DNA from: Pilasporangium apinafurcum
Lineage: Eukaryota; Oomycota; Peronosporomycetes; Pythiales; Pythiaceae
Length of the DNA: 64,000 nt
Assembly: GCA_001600495.1 (NCBI GenBank)
Contig: BCKE01000013.1
Location: 89,190-153,189, forward strand
Direction of reading: 5' to 3'
A model generated the notes under the pieces. It was not told the DNA's origin, did not search any database, and saw nothing but the letters and a program-made list of their open reading frames with translations. This document shows, piece after piece, positions 33,174-45,905 of this stretch (position 1 is its first letter; the number at the start of each line of letters is the position of its first letter). Position numbers and translations under genes: made by a program.

Positions 33174-33541
33174 TCTTGTACACACTCGTAACAGTTCCTC
33201 GCCTGGCCTTGAGTTTCTGTGTTTTTCCGCATACGCGATCTCCCACCTTGAGTTGTCCCATCAGTATTTGTCGTATTTCGCAGACAAAAACGTCGCTAAC
33301 AAACCTGAAATCTACTTTATTTTATCCAATAGAAGTCACCCACAAATTCGCTCCCACAGCTAACTAATAACGGTTTCAATGTTGTACAAATGGGGAATAA
33401 AGGCTAATGGCATTTTCTAGAAGCGTAAATGGTATCACCATCCAACGATATATTTAGGAAGCAAACTTGATCTTATCCAACACACCAACTTTAGAGAGGC
33501 TCATGCTGGACGCGAACATGATGCTGGATTCGTGTTCTTCC
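33174..33541. other. Intergenic or intron remnant upstream of truncated gene
   Basis: No supported frame. It ends with a pyrimidine-rich acceptor-like stretch (TTCGTGTTCTTCCAG, 33527-33541), which suggests that the following exon was once spliced to exons now lost or displaced by the mobile elements. Confidence 0.4.
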
Positions 33542-34220
33542 AGTGACCAAGAAAAAGCATCTGCAACTCAAGCAAGCGATGGCGTTTTTCGGATTGACCA
33601 AGCTTGGTTCGCAAGGTCCGTTCGATATTGCCAAAGAGACGCCTTTGCATACATTTGAACTCGAGGATTTCAAAAATGCCTTCCTGCAATGCTATCGCCC
33701 AGGATTTTCATTGTACTCTGAAGACGAAGATGAAGTCGCAGCCGCTCAAAAAGAATTAGAGACTGCGACCATCCGACATGACCAACTTTCGACCATGCTC
33801 CAGTATTTATACAAGTGCCCGAAAGGCGTCAACAACGTTCCGACGTCTGCCCAAGCGATTGTGAATGAAGAATGTCAGCAGTTTCAAGGTCAAAAGTTGC
33901 ATTTACGCGAGTTTCTTTCACACATGGAGCAAGCATGCAAGCGATCCATGGATCTTGAATCCAAAACGAGTCAGTATACGTACTTGAAAGATGGGATGAA
34001 AACGCGAGAATTTGTCTCGAACGGCGATTTCAGGGCGAAGATGGTGAAACATCATCGTATGGAGATGGATCCACGGGAAAAAAATCTTCTGGCACTCACA
34101 GACTCCCAAACACTCGGATGGAATTCGCCGACGATCATCACAGTCCGGAAGCCCACCAAAAGCTGCGAGGAAACCCGCTACGCGAGCGCGATGGTCAAGG
34201 CTGGCGTTTACTATTATTAA
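33542..34220 (+). CDS. 3' exon of an unrecognised gene, 5' part not found
   Basis: An open stretch of about 225 codons follows a splice-acceptor-like site and ends at TAA 34218. Composition is normal for a core gene: mixed helices, a Glu/Ala-rich segment (AAAQKELETATIRHDQLSTM) and a conserved-looking end (EKNLLALTDSQTLGWNS). The TDSQxLGW form recalls C-terminal motifs of ciliary microtubule-associated proteins, but this is a weak impression. There is no convincing start codon before 33570. The Fanzor element and flanking repeats lie directly upstream, so the gene may be truncated by insertion or its earlier exons may be unrecognised. Confidence 0.5.
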
Positions 34221-34405
34221 TATTCACAAACGAGTTGAAGTTGCTCGCATTTCCGCAAGTGTGAGATTCAAAATCAAGTGCGTGTGATTGTAGTTCAGCC
34301 TCCCATCAAAGAAACCCAATAGGAAAAGTAACTAAAGGAGATGTACTGCAGTAAATTGGGTACTCCAATTCGTACGAATCTTGTACTATTCGCTAATACA
34401 TTTAT

Positions 34406-35285
34406 GCGACACACCGCGCGGCTGTGCGGTTGCCATCATACAGACTAAACCGTGTGGATGCGTTTGAGAGATTAAGTCTCTCCCGCTGCCCACGAATACT
34501 CTTCCTACACTCTATTCTCTTCATTATAGCTACAATGGTCTTGAAGATCCACGTAGGAGACACATGACGAGTGCAAGGATGTGCTGAAAAGACTTCAAGC
34601 AATATTCTCCCACTTAACTACTGCACAAGTACAAGGATGTATTGACAAAGCAAATACTCACTTAGCAGACATTTACGACCACATCCACAAGATAAAAGAT
34701 ATTGACGACAGCGAACTAGAATCTTGTAGAAGGGGACTGTCCGAGTCGAGTAGCGACTAATTCCACTTAGACTGCATACTGACAATAACATTCATACACA
34801 TATATCATATCTCGTGGTGATTTTTGATTGAAAGAGAATTGGAAATTGTCATGTGTGTATGCGCTTTCGACTTGTCAGATCTTCTAAATTTGAGTGAGAT
34901 ATGGTAAATAAGCAAGTAAAAAAGACTCTTGGATGGTGTCATGCAATCTAAATACATTCGACTATGCCATCATAGTCTACCACTCGCTTCACAAGAGCAA
35001 GTTGTGCATTGAGCACACACACACATACCAATTTGATGAACTAGAACTCCAATCAGGGTCACCACTGCAATAACAGGGAGTGTAGAATGATGTGGGAACG
35101 AGATGTGAATGCATCAAAGAACATCCTTACTCTCGTCATGTATCTCCTACATCGACTTCCAAGACTACCAGAGCTATAACGAAAAAGAGTGTCCATGGAC
35201 AGCGGGAGAGTTTAGCAATCTCTCAAACGCGTCCGCATGGTTTTAGTCCGTATGATGTCAACCGCACGACCGTGCGGTGTGTCGC
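34406..35285 (+). mobile_element. Tc1/mariner-derived element, copy e, both ends present
   Basis: About 880 bp bounded by inverted ends: GCGACACACCGCGCGGCTGT on the left, and on the right the reverse complement of GCGACACACCGCACGGTCGT. The left arm is MITE-like (about 165 bp), fused at about 34574 to the transposase C-terminal coding region and then the right arm shared with copies c and d in opposite orientation. It is an internal-deletion derivative that has lost most of the transposase. The outer palindrome (ACCGCACG/CGTGCGGT) could form a terminal hairpin. No clean TA duplication was seen. Confidence 0.8.
34575..34760 (+). pseudogene. Transposase C-terminal fragment in copy e
   Basis: Encodes 61 residues from KDVLKRLQAIF to the acidic SSSD end, identical in protein to the fragments at 25284 and 31003. 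The PIExxW motif is absent here because the internal deletion lies further in. Confidence 0.75.
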
Positions 35286-35538
35286 AATCATAATGCTCTT
35301 CCCATAGTCTGAGCGCACTATGCGCAAAGAGAATTCCTCTTGTTGCGTTAACCCAAGCAAAGAATCAAAAAATTCCTTGGCCGATGCGTGGGCTGTGAAG
35401 AACTCATTCGTCTTCTCCATTTTTACTGCTTTGTTGTCCCGCCCGATCGTCAATGACAGCCAAGTCTTATTATTCGTGGGATAACATATTTTGGCATCCT
35501 TCCTACCATCTTTTGCTCTTTGAGGAGTAGATTTATTA
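35286..35538 (-). other. Coding-like remnant between two mobile elements
   Basis: The reverse strand is open across the whole stretch (about 84 codons), with plausible protein composition (KTWLSLTIGRDNKAVKMEK, then NEFFTAHASAKEFFDSLLG). It begins at the edge of the 705-bp element and runs into copy e, so both ends are cut. It may be a piece of a host gene or of an older transposon. Family not recognised. Confidence 0.4.
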
Positions 35539-36243
35539 ACAAGCAATCCGCGAGCCAACGGTGCCAGTTTTCAGTTGTTTTCCTAAACTCAAAAAATCCG
35601 CAACTGCCTTTTAGCACATAATATTTTGGCATAGGATAGTTTTTTATTTGTAATGATGAACAAAGCAAACAGCGTTCAAATCGAACTAGTGGTTGTCGAG
35701 TAATTAGCAGTCAAAGATGAGTATTCGCTTCCATTTTGGCATTGTTTTAGCTTGATGGTCATCGTTTTTATTTCTTTTGATTCATAATTCGTTTCATATA
35801 TGTCATTTACCCTAACCATATTGAATAAAATGAGCTCTAATATTGTCAAGAGTGTTTGTCGTCCAAGTAATTTGGCGGCAATCTTCGAGTTATTGGTGCA
35901 ATACTGTTGGTGTCTTAAGCCACTCTTCAGCACTTGAGTTCCATACTATGTGCTACAGAGTATATCATTGGACAAAAATGGTATTGTGGTATTTTTTATG
36001 TTCTGAACGACCTTGAGAATCGCAAAATCGATGACCATCTGACAGAAAATGCAAATTTTGTCGTACCAGTTCTCCTCTCTGGATGCTACGACTTGGATAA
36101 TAATCACGGGAAACAAGTTTTCTTGGACGGATCTGTTTCGAACTGCCACACATTTTCGTAGAGCACGAATAGCGGATTTTTTGGATTTTGGCCAACCTAA
36201 GAATTAGGCTGTTTTTGGCTCCCTTGACTTGCGGATTGCTTGT
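35539..36243 (-). mobile_element. 705-bp TIR element, copy 1
   Basis: Perfect 13-bp inverted ends (ACAAGCAATCCGC) flanked by TA on both sides, which fits a TA target duplication as in Tc1/mariner-like elements. The copy at 51785 has the same length in reverse orientation and encodes the same short peptides, so they look nearly identical. Internal frames of 60-85 codons have no recognised domain. Probably non-autonomous. Confidence 0.85.
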
Positions 36244-37068
36244 TAAAAAAAGAGACTAGAAATATCATAACCCTACATTTCTATGACCAGAAAAACAGCC
36301 CCGAGAACGACATCATGTTTCCTGCACAATGCATCGACTATGGTGCTGCAGGAAACAAATCTTTCTTCAAAACAACCTGCTGAATGGTATACACTCGCGG
36401 CGTGTCGACAAGGACAATTCTATTGCGACACACCTGTTGGCTAGGTAGATACACTATTTGTCATATTTAGGGAAACTTAAATTTCTACGTTTAGGGCTCT
36501 TGTTGGCATCGTATAAGTCAACAAACAAGAACAAAAAACAATACGAGAACCCAAATAAAGAATATGAACGGAAGGCTCTTTGCCTGTACTCCCACTAGTA
36601 TCACCACACCCCAAACTTCTCTACGCCCCTCACTGCCAAGTTCAGATGGTGTGCAAGGAATACCATAATTGCATGCATTTCCAGCATCATGAAGGAACTA
36701 ACTGTATAGACTTTTTGGTCTCACCCTAAATTTGATCAATTAGATGCAGTTCATAAACGTGGTCCACTCTTGCTATTCCGCAAAACACGCTGTTTTCTTG
36801 TAGAATGCGTTTGGACGATCAGACACGTGACTGCTGTTTTTCGCTGTTAAGAGTGCACATTCACCATCTATGTGATGCTCTTCCATCTGTTGTCAGGCTC
36901 TTACATTATGTGACTCTAGAGATTGATTCGTCCTCTTTAATTTAGCAATGCAGATCACTTCTCAACCATCCCACCCACCACCACATGGAAGGAAATCAGT
37001 CTGCAAATTTCACGCGCACAACTCCATCACATTATTTTTTTCTTTCGTAGACAAAGAAGGAGGAAAAG
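36244..37068. other. Intergenic, pectin lyase promoter at right end
   Basis: No gene seen. A pyrimidine-rich tract (37030-37048) precedes the lyase start and probably belongs to its core promoter or leader. Confidence 0.5.
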
Positions 37069-39915
37069 ATGAAGGTCTTTTTCCGATTAACAATCGTCGC
37101 AGTGGTCACGCTGCAGTATTTAGCGTCCTCTGCGCGCGCCATCGCAACGGGTGACGCGCCTGGGTTTGCTGCAGGCACCACTGGAGGTGGTGACGTCGAA
37201 CCGGTTTACCCAACGACTGCTGACGAATTGAAGACTTACCTTAGTGATGATGAAGCACGTGTGATCATTTTAAACCAAGAATTCGATTTCTCTGGGTCGG
37301 AAGGATCTACTACCGAAACGGGATGTCGTCCCGGGAACAACCAGGAGTGCTTGGCTAAAAACAATGGCTTTAAAGGTCAGGATGTAATCTTGATGGATGG
37401 AGATACTAACATGTCCAAGACTGGCGGTTGTTCCGATGGCATTGCGGTCGAAGTGACGTATGATAATGCTGCCAAGGAGCCGCTCGTTATCGCAAGCAAC
37501 AAGACGCTGCGTGGTGTTGGACTCTCTGGTGTGTTGAATGGCAAAGGGATTTTCATCCAGGGAAGCAATGTGATTGTCCAGAACGTGCATATTACCAATC
37601 TTAACCCACATTTGGTGTGGGGCGGTGATGCTATTACCATCCGAGGTGCAGATGATACCGCCCCGGAAGGTGTTTGGATCGATCATGTCAAAATCTCAAA
37701 GATCGGCCGGCAGATGGTGGTGACAAACTTTTCTGGGGTTAAGAAGCTGACGATTAGTAACTCAGACTTTGATGGCAACACCGAGTATTCTGCGTCCTGT
37801 GATGGCCGTCACTACTGGGGCTTCCTGATCAACGGCGTCACAACTGAGTTGAGTTTGATCGGCAACTACATCCACCAGACATCTGGACGCTCACCGAAAA
37901 TGGGTGGAGCTACGGATGCGAACGTTGTGGCGTATGCAGTCAACAATTACTTCTATGACAATTCAGGTCACGCGTTTGACATCTCTGCCGGTGCAAACGT
38001 GCTGTCCGAGGGCAATTATTTCAATGAGGTGAAGCAGTCGAATCTTGAAGACGAAGGCGGATTCTTTGTACCTACAACCAGCAACGATGCGAGCTGCCAG
38101 TCCAGTTTGGGTCGCAGTTGCGTGGTGAATGTGCTTGAGAACAGTGGGGAACTGAAGGGTACAAACGAAGACACAGCGCTCAGTGCACTCGCGAGTTACG
38201 ATTCGGTCAAATCGTACGCACCAGGAGCTGCTGCGGAATTCTCACAGTCGTCCGCGAACTTCGGCGTTGGGGACCTCGCGGACATCGACGCTAGCGGAGC
38301 TTCTTCGCTCTCGGCTTCCTCTGTTGCTGCGGATGCGAGCACGCCTGAGTCAACTACTGCGGCGCCAACTGAAACTCCTTCAACGTCAGCTGGCTCCGGT
38401 AGTGAAGGTGCAGAGACACCAGCACCTACCACTGCTGCACCAGCTGCCTCTACGACTTCGTCAGCAACCTCTACAACTGATGGAAGCACTTCCTTCACAG
38501 TTGGAACGGCTCCTGGTGTGGCTTCTGCCACCACTGGTGGTGGTGACGCTGAGCCAGTGTACCCAACGACCGCTGAAGAACTGAAGACTTACTTAGGAGA
38601 CGACCAACCTCGTGTGATTGTATTGCAGCAAGGATTTGATTTCCGTGGTACCGAAGGATCCACCACTGAATCTGGCTGCCGTCCAACGTTCAATCAGCAA
38701 TGTATCGCTGCGAACAACGGTTTTAAGAGCCAGGATGTGATTTTGTTCGAGGGTGACACCAACATGTCCAAGACTGGTGGCTGCGATTCTGACTCCATTA
38801 GCGTCGAGGTGACGTACGACAACGCTGCGAAGGAATTCCTGGTGGTGAAGAGCAACAAGACACTGCGTGGCGTGGGTCAGAACGGTGTACTCACTGGTAA
38901 GGGACTGTGGCTCGATGGTAACAATATCATCATCCAGAACATCCATATCACAGAGCTGAACCCACACCTGGTCTGGGGTGGGGATGCCATCTACATGCAA
39001 GGTACAGATGACAGTGCGATGGAGAACATCTGGCTCGATCACATCAAGGTCTCCAATATTGGACGTCAAATGATCACGGTGGGTTTCGCTGGTGTCAAGA
39101 GCTTGACCATCAGTAACTCGCACTTTGATGGCCACACTGAGTACTCGGCTTCATGCGATGGCCATCACTACTGGGGATTCATTCTCAGTGGCAAAGAAAC
39201 GCGCATCTCCATGATCGGTAACATCATTGAGTACACATCCGGCCGATCGCCGAAAACAGACTCGGATGGCGGCAGCAGCATCATCCACACGGCCAACAAC
39301 TACTGGTCGTCCAACACGGGCCATGCGTTTGACGTTGGTGACAATGCGTATGTGTTGACCGAGGGCAACTACTTCCAATCGATTAAGTTGCCCATCACCG
39401 AATCATCTACGGGGGCGATCTTGGTACCAAGTTCGTCGATTGATTGTCAATCGGTCCTGGGACGCGCCTGCGTCGAGAACGTCCTTGTCGACAGTGGCGC
39501 GTTGAACGCCAACGACGAAAGTGAAGTGCTGGAACAGGTAAAAGCGTTTACTGGCATGACTTCATATACTCCAGGCACAGCCCAGGTATTGACAGTTTCC
39601 TCGAGCAACTTTGGCGTCGGTAATCTTGATGGAGGAAGCACAAGCACCAGTACTGCGACGTCGGTGGCTGGTGAAGCAGACGACACGGAATCGGTTGCGG
39701 GTGAAGCAGACGACACAGAAACAGTCGAGGATAACACTGACGATTCCGCGTCGGTAGAGGATGAGGCGAGTGCTGAAGCTGCCACTGGTTCAGTTGACGA
39801 TGCAGCGGATGAAGAGACACTAGAGCCCAGCACGGAAACCCCAACGGTGACTACCGCTGAACCTGCAACAACGGTATCGAACTGCCGAGCACGCGTCCGC
39901 AAGATGCGCAATTAA
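37069..39915 (+). CDS. Secreted double-domain PL1 pectin lyase
   Basis: Single exon, 948 aa. A signal peptide (residues 1-24, hydrophobic, ending ASSARA) leads into lyase domain 1 (about 26-410). A Ser/Thr/Ala/Pro-rich linker (415-475) follows, then lyase domain 2 (about 478-860) and an acidic, Ser-rich tail (865-948). Each domain has its own full set of PL1 pectin-lyase landmarks: WGGDAI, DHxKxSxIGRQM and TSGRSPK, which carry the conserved Asp, Arg, Arg and Lys. The fungal pectin lyase form ([10 protein letters not shown], NYxxxxSGHAFD) fits EC 4.2.2.10 better than Ca-dependent pectate lyase. It would cut methylated pectin of plant walls by beta-elimination. The normal family length is 350-400 aa, so this is an in-frame tandem fusion. 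Confidence 0.92.
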   Translation: MKVFFRLTIVAVVTLQYLASSARAIATGDAPGFAAGTTGGGDVEPVYPTTADELKTYLSDDEARVIILNQEFDFSGSEGSTTETGCRPGNNQECLAKNNGFKGQDVILMDGDTNMSKTGGCSDGIAVEVTYDNAAKEPLVIASNKTLRGVGLSGVLNGKGIFIQGSNVIVQNVHITNLNPHLVWGGDAITIRGADDTAPEGVWIDHVKISKIGRQMVVTNFSGVKKLTISNSDFDGNTEYSASCDGRHYWGFLINGVTTELSLIGNYIHQTSGRSPKMGGATDANVVAYAVNNYFYDNSGHAFDISAGANVLSEGNYFNEVKQSNLEDEGGFFVPTTSNDASCQSSLGRSCVVNVLENSGELKGTNEDTALSALASYDSVKSYAPGAAAEFSQSSANFGVGDLADIDASGASSLSASSVAADASTPESTTAAPTETPSTSAGSGSEGAETPAPTTAAPAASTTSSATSTTDGSTSFTVGTAPGVASATTGGGDAEPVYPTTAEELKTYLGDDQPRVIVLQQGFDFRGTEGSTTESGCRPTFNQQCIAANNGFKSQDVILFEGDTNMSKTGGCDSDSISVEVTYDNAAKEFLVVKSNKTLRGVGQNGVLTGKGLWLDGNNIIIQNIHITELNPHLVWGGDAIYMQGTDDSAMENIWLDHIKVSNIGRQMITVGFAGVKSLTISNSHFDGHTEYSASCDGHHYWGFILSGKETRISMIGNIIEYTSGRSPKTDSDGGSSIIHTANNYWSSNTGHAFDVGDNAYVLTEGNYFQSIKLPITESSTGAILVPSSSIDCQSVLGRACVENVLVDSGALNANDESEVLEQVKAFTGMTSYTPGTAQVLTVSSSNFGVGNLDGGSTSTSTATSVAGEADDTESVAGEADDTETVEDNTDDSASVEDEASAEAATGSVDDAADEETLEPSTETPTVTTAEPATTVSNCRARVRKMRN

Positions 39916-40149
39916 CTAGGAAAGATATACGTTCGTAAATATTCATCGCCTTCCATAGTGCTAGAAACATGTTTTAATTGGTAAGATGCACCGTGTCGTT
40001 TGGTCCGTATTTCCTCATTGTTAAGTACGTCTTTCATCTAGCATCTTAAATACTAGATGTTTTGTTCTGTTCACAGCACGATATTTCCTGAACTTTCAGG
40101 TTTACAACACATAGAAGACATGAGCTTTACACCCATTGTTGCTATATAT

Positions 40150-41637
40150 CTAGAAGCCATGCACGCGGCCATTGCCCTGACCGCCGCCTTGGCCGCTAAA
40201 GCCACCGCCATTGCTAAACCCAGCCGGATTCGAGGAGCTTGACGTCGTGTTAGTCGTCGTCGTTGGGGTAGCAGTCGTTGTTGTTGGGGTTGCCGTCGTA
40301 GTGGTAGGTGCTTCTGTCGTGGCTGAGGAAGACGTAGTACTGGAAGTCGTAGTGGACTCAGTGTCGGCATCACTCGCCACTGACGCCGTGGTAGTGGTCG
40401 CACTGGACGAAGACGTCAAACCATCGTCGGATAACGTCCCAACACCAAAGTTGCTGCTCGAGACCGACAACTGCGCCGCGGCGTTTGGAGTGTACAGAGC
40501 AGCGATATCCGCCACAGCGGAGAGTGCTGAGTCGGCGTTTTCGCTATCAAAGCTACCGCTGTCTGACGAAATGACATTAGCAACACACGATCGACTTAAT
40601 GAAGACGAGCATGTCGATGTTGTGTCATCCGTTACAGCGAAGAGATTTCCCCCTGTCGTGTCAGGATCCAGTGGGGCCACAGTCGAGTCAAAGTAGTTTC
40701 CTTCAGCCAGCACGTATCCGTTCTCACCGATCTCGAATGAGTGACCAGAGTTGTCGTACCAGTAGTTGTTAGCCGCGTGGATGTTGACGTTGATATCGCT
40801 TTCACCACCAACCTTCGGGGCTCGTCCTGAGGTCGAGTGGATGTAGTTGTTGATCAGGCTCACTTTTGTGGTGGTACCATAGAAGATGAACGTCCAGTAA
40901 TGACGGCCATCACACGTTGCCGAGTACTCCGTATTGCCATCAAAATCGCAATTACTGATGGTCATGGACTCAACACTGGCAGCATTGGTCGTCATCATCT
41001 GACGGCCAATATTGGAGATCTTGACGTGGTCAATCCAGATGTTTTTCATTGCCGTCGAGCCCGAGTCTGTGCCCTGTAAGTAGAAAGCGTCACCACCCCA
41101 GATCAGACTCGGATTCAGCTCCGTGATATGGATATTCTGGATGATGATGTTGTCACCATTCAACCACAGGCCTTTGCCAATGAGTACACCCGACGTGCCT
41201 ACACCACGCAGAGTCTTGTTGTCGCTGACCGTCAACGGGTTCAGCGCGGCGTTATCGTACGTAACACTCACACTGATACCATCAATGCACCCACCAGTGT
41301 TGGACATACCACCTTCCTGCAAGATGCAATCCTGACCTTGGTAACCATTGTTAGCAGCGATACATTCCTGATTCGAAAGCGGTCGGCAGCCGTCTTCGGT
41401 AGTCGTGCCCTCTGTGTTACGGAAATCAAATTCCTGATTCAGTATGATCACACGCGCTTCGGAATCGCTCAAGTATGACGACAATTCGTCAATAGTTGTT
41501 GGGTAGACTGGATCAGCGTCACCACCACCCGTAGCGCCTGAGGCCAAGCCAGGCGCTGTGCCCGTGCTGATGGCAGCCACAGTCTGCATGATCACGGCGG
41601 CCAATGTTACGATTGCACCAAAGCGAAATACCTTCAT
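40150..41637 (-). CDS. Secreted PL1 pectin lyase with Ser/Thr-rich tail
   Basis: Single exon, 495 aa. The ATG at 41637 is chosen because it begins a standard signal peptide ([18 protein letters not shown], cut near AAIS); in-frame upstream Met codons precede no signal. The lyase domain covers about 25-405 with [18 protein letters not shown] and TSGRAPK. The tail (410-495) has Ala/Thr/Pro repeats ([13 protein letters not shown]) and ends Gly-rich, a likely O-glycosylated wall-facing region. A TATA-like motif (CCTATATATGC on the coding strand, near 41753-41763) lies about 120 bp upstream. Convergent with the double-domain gene. Confidence 0.92.
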   Translation of the reverse strand: MKVFRFGAIVTLAAVIMQTVAAISTGTAPGLASGATGGGDADPVYPTTIDELSSYLSDSEARVIILNQEFDFRNTEGTTTEDGCRPLSNQECIAANNGYQGQDCILQEGGMSNTGGCIDGISVSVTYDNAALNPLTVSDNKTLRGVGTSGVLIGKGLWLNGDNIIIQNIHITELNPSLIWGGDAFYLQGTDSGSTAMKNIWIDHVKISNIGRQMMTTNAASVESMTISNCDFDGNTEYSATCDGRHYWTFIFYGTTTKVSLINNYIHSTSGRAPKVGGESDINVNIHAANNYWYDNSGHSFEIGENGYVLAEGNYFDSTVAPLDPDTTGGNLFAVTDDTTSTCSSSLSRSCVANVISSDSGSFDSENADSALSAVADIAALYTPNAAAQLSVSSSNFGVGTLSDDGLTSSSSATTTTASVASDADTESTTTSSTTSSSATTEAPTTTTATPTTTTATPTTTTNTTSSSSNPAGFSNGGGFSGQGGGQGNGRVHGF

Positions 41638-44600
41638 GGTAAAATTATAGTCGTGGTTGCGAAGAATAGATGCAGTGAAGGTTACTTGAGCTGCGAGGCG
41701 GGAATTGAAGAATGATGAAGGAAGTGAGATGGTAAAAGTGATGGAACTAGGAGCATATATAGGAATGTTTCGATGGGACAATCATGTATGCTGTTGATTC
41801 CCAAGTGTGTCTGTTTTGTTGAGATCGTTCTTAGCAGAGCATTATGTTGGTATTATAGTTGGGCGTGCATGGTGGTGGGTCATTTCCTATCTTTCACGAC
41901 AGTGGGAAGGAAAACAGGTGGGTGCGTGCTCAGCTCGTCGACTAGCAGCTCATTTCTCTGGGTCATCCAAAGAGACAGGCTACCACTTGGATGATAATAC
42001 CGATTTTTTATTTATTGAAGGTGGTTAAAATGGCTAACGTCCTTTGGGGTGTGATAATATACGACATAAATAACGATAGCTGCATCGAAATAAACGTCAG
42101 TCAGTTCTTAGCCAGAAACGCTAGCAGATAAATTAGTTAGTATGTGTTAAATAGTTAATAATCGTCTCCACTCAGTAGCTCTTTTGCTATCATGATAGTA
42201 AGATTGGACTCGATCAATCGCATTGCTTTTGATCAAGCTTAATACAATGTTAGCTATCCTTCTGTTGCACCCAGTGCACTATACTGACCGTTCCCCTAAA
42301 GCGGCTGGTATTCTTCAAAAGATCAAAGAGGCTGGAAGTGGACAGTTGCCAAAAAAGTCTGTATCGAAATAAAAAGAAATTTATGTTTGAAGTGTATACT
42401 ATACACCATTTTGGCTTTGATTTAAGTAAAATGTATATGAATTAAGATTTGAAACACTAAATTTTAAAAGTCTTGTAAAATAGAACTTCGTCCCACTAAT
42501 ATCCATAAACCGATCATTTTCGCTTCTGTATGCCATGACCGCAAAGTATCCCCCCAGGTGGTACACGAGCGCATCATAACAACGGCAAGAGATGGTGAAA
42601 GTTGGGCTTTGATAACAATTGCCTGAATATCAATCACAAGATAGTGTGGAATCAGGTGAACAAAATACAAAACCGCCAATGATGAAATCTTTTTCGCCTC
42701 CCGCAGAGGTAAAACGTATGGAAAGCTTACTGTGGAGCATCTTGGAAGTCTTCTGGACACTCTTAGCGATAGCTCTTCGCTGACTCTCCATAAAATGGCT
42801 GTATTGTTGATTCGTCAATTTGACGTAACAATATACCATCATTTACTCACAGCGACTCGGTGGGTACAGTTTAATTCTGAAGAATTTACACTACCAGCTA
42901 CAGTGCAAGAACACGGAAGCCAACAAACAACACGATTTTTGTGAGATTTAACGCGCATCAATTGATAGAGAAAAATGTCTTCTACATGAATGTCGCTGAC
43001 TACAACATTTAGAACCCACGTAATTGAGGATGGAACCGAAAGAGAACGCGTACAGTGAAGGTGAAGGTCGTTGTGGGCAAAAAAAATAGGGTGCTGACCG
43101 CATGCATGGGGTTTGACGAGCTGGTGTATCACTAGAAGCATTTTGGCAGCGGTGGATGGTCCAACACAAACAATTTTATGCGATCTGCGTCGTGGACTAT
43201 TTCAACTACGCATTCGCTGTGTGATATCGTGCTAGTCACATACGACACACCGTGTCATTCGCGTGTTGAAAAAGTATTCCGCAGAGTTTGTCAACACAGC
43301 GTTCCTCAGACTTAGTCTGTATTCTCCTACGCTCTATCTAGTAGAGAATCCATTCTTCGTAATCAAAGCACAAGTAAAAAAGCTTTTTGGCCCAGAATCA
43401 CCGCGCGATCATTGTCACGTGTTGATGCAACCATGCTGAACATTCCAAGATCTTCTTATGTGCTGCTAACGAGTTCTACCAGAAGCTGCATGAGCAGCCA
43501 GTTGTGTCAAATTTTCTCGTCAGATCTTATCATTCCACGATGATGATATAGATATGTAGTCGATAACTTATGAATCAATAATGGATTTCATATTCGATAC
43601 TTACCAACAATACCGAGAAGCGTATTTATCCATGATCAATACCAACAGGTCTTCTCGGTTCTTGCCCCACGCGTTATCCGAAGCTATCTCGCTCTCATAC
43701 ACTCTTCCAAATCAATGCTGGTTCAATGTTTATTACGAAGCTCTCCTGTGCAAGTTGCATTCATGCTACCACCCATGCACGAGTTATATGCAGTTGTTAA
43801 GGTCAATCCAAAACAAGCCAGACATCAAAGCTTTACATGTCTATGCATACTGATCATCTTCCAATCGCACTCTCACACAAGTTCAAGAATAGTCTTCGCA
43901 TTCAATGCTCCAACCAACACTTAAAGCCGATTTTGCCGCTTACTATGTCCAATCACTGACATCTGGATGCTCAAGAAATGACAGTCGGTATCCTCAGAAC
44001 ATGAGCATGTAGGGGACATAGTGCAACAAGCATTTCTAAGCTCCATTGTACCTCATTTGTGAATGAATAACTATCGCTAGCACAATTGCTGACAGGTCAT
44101 GAAAGCCTGAAGTAACAAGAACAAGAAAGACACGGGCGTTCGGAATGCGTTTCTTGTACACGTACCTACTCCAGGGGAAAGCGAGATCGCACATCACGTA
44201 AACCTCTTGTACAAACCGTGGCGAACGTGTACCTTATATTCAAACGAAGAGAATATGCTTTCTCAGAATGGGTTGGATTAGATATTATAAGAGACAGCAG
44301 TATCACGTTACTTGAAAAAGATGATTCGCAAGCACACTACAAAATACTAGATGCGAGTATGCAAATCTAATAACGAATCTGATGAGGTCGAAGTTCAACG
44401 AGGGTCTTGTGTAACCAGGTCAGGCCATTGCTTACCAGCTCGCAATTAAATGCAGCCTCCAATTTCCGCAGACAGTGAACACAATGCCACTATACAATGC
44501 TGTGACTTCAACTAAGCAATCATGGTTGATTTACACATCCAGAAATCCTGATCAAGTACAGTACCTTCGACGAAGGAGTATGGTGCGAACCCGTCTAAAA

Positions 44601-45625
44601 GTTGTTGTACAGCATTATCCTCACAACTTGAACACACCAGGTGCTTGGATTTTTCAAATTTGTCGGACGTGAGCAACCGCATGGATGGGTAAGACAGTCG
44701 CAAATATTTTGTTGAAGTCACAATGTCGTCTAGTTTCGTCGAATGCATACGTCAAGCCCCATGGGAATATATTGCTGAAACTCAATCAAAAGTTGCACTC
44801 CTTATTACCACCATCCGAGTGGATATGTGTTGGATCAGGGAGAGGTTGTCCTAATGATGATGAGGTATTATCTACAATATTGAAAACCTTTGAACGTTCA
44901 AATGGGAAGGCTAATCAAGTACAAAACCACCCAATTCAAGGCTCAATGTATCACTCACATGGACATACTGTGTGAAGTGTCAGAGCTCGCGAACTCGTGC
45001 TCCGGCATCAATCCTCCATCATCTTTACGGTGCGATGACTCTTCTACAACTAGAGAATGCAATTCAGCTGATTACATGCTCATGGACTGTCAGATTTTTG
45101 TTGTCTTTCCTTTCAAATCGTCACTATGGAATCGCATCATGCTCTCTGTATTCTGTCTGTCCCTGCTGCGCTTTGCAATAGCTCTGATGTCAAACATCAA
45201 TGACCTGTATATAATGGATGCATGATGAAACAAATGTCTCTACCGACCCTTTTCTCAGGACCATCTAACGATCTTCAGACCGAAAGTGGATGGACTGTAA
45301 GAACATATGGTTTTGTATGGGCCATGCCTGCTTGATAAGAAACAAGAACGCAACATTGCACAAACTCGCCAGTCGACGACGGAATCTTTTCTGGCAAAAT
45401 AATATATTTTGATAGAAGGCTTCGAGCGATCTGGCGACATTCTTTGGATTTCTATAGATGCTGATCAATATCGGTAAAAAGAGCATCAGAGTTTTTCTAT
45501 ACGAATCGCGGTCAGTTATACCCTCTAAAGCACATCCCAAAGTTATGCGTTCATATCAACTATTTGTTGGATGGTAGGATCGTATGGAAGGATTAGTTCA
45601 ATTTACCGTATCGTATGTGCTCTTT
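41638..45625. other. Gene-poor stretch between lyase genes
   Basis: About 4 kb with no gene I can support. Short frames on the reverse strand (42464-43141) and forward strand (44475-45225) have some protein-like composition but are broken by stops and lack known motifs. They may be decayed mobile elements or genes. The proximal 100-200 bp at each end are lyase promoters. Confidence 0.45.
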
Positions 45626-45854
45626 CTACATCATCAACTCGCATCTCCCATACAAATGTGTCGATACCTTCATGCTCTCCCTTCATTTGAATGTTCATAC
45701 ACAAGCTTTCTCTCTCTTTTCTGTCCGTAGTTCCAACTGTTTTCCAACCTTTTTCCTTGTTGGCCTTGCAAATGGTCGACAACATCGTTTTTCACTGCGA
45801 ACTCCTCCATGAAATCCATCTGAAACAAGCACAAACCGCTACTAGTTTCTCTTC

Positions 45855-45870
45855 GTTCATTTTTCAATTT
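45855..45870 (+). promoter_or_regulatory. Oomycete Inr/FPR core promoter
   Basis: GTTCATTTTTCAATTT matches the oomycete initiator plus flanking promoter region consensus TCATTYYNCAWTTT exactly. It lies 36 bp before the lyase ATG, the expected spacing for a short 5' leader. Confidence 0.85.
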
Positions 45871-45905
45871 ACTTTCGCCAAGTCAACTCCACTCCCAAGA
45901 GGACA

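Noticed and set aside
30479-35285. Repeated near-identical blocks as a CRISPR array
   Set aside because: Units are hundreds of bases long with inverted ends and no regular spacers; they are transposon copies in a eukaryote.
37069-39915. Calling the lyases Ca-dependent pectate lyases
   Set aside because: The GRQM and TSGRSPK forms and the WGGDA segment fit pectin lyase better; the substrate still needs an assay.
41638-45625. Possible LTR or LINE remnants or secreted effector genes
   Set aside because: No reverse transcriptase, integrase, RxLR or Crinkler motif was seen; the frames are short and broken.
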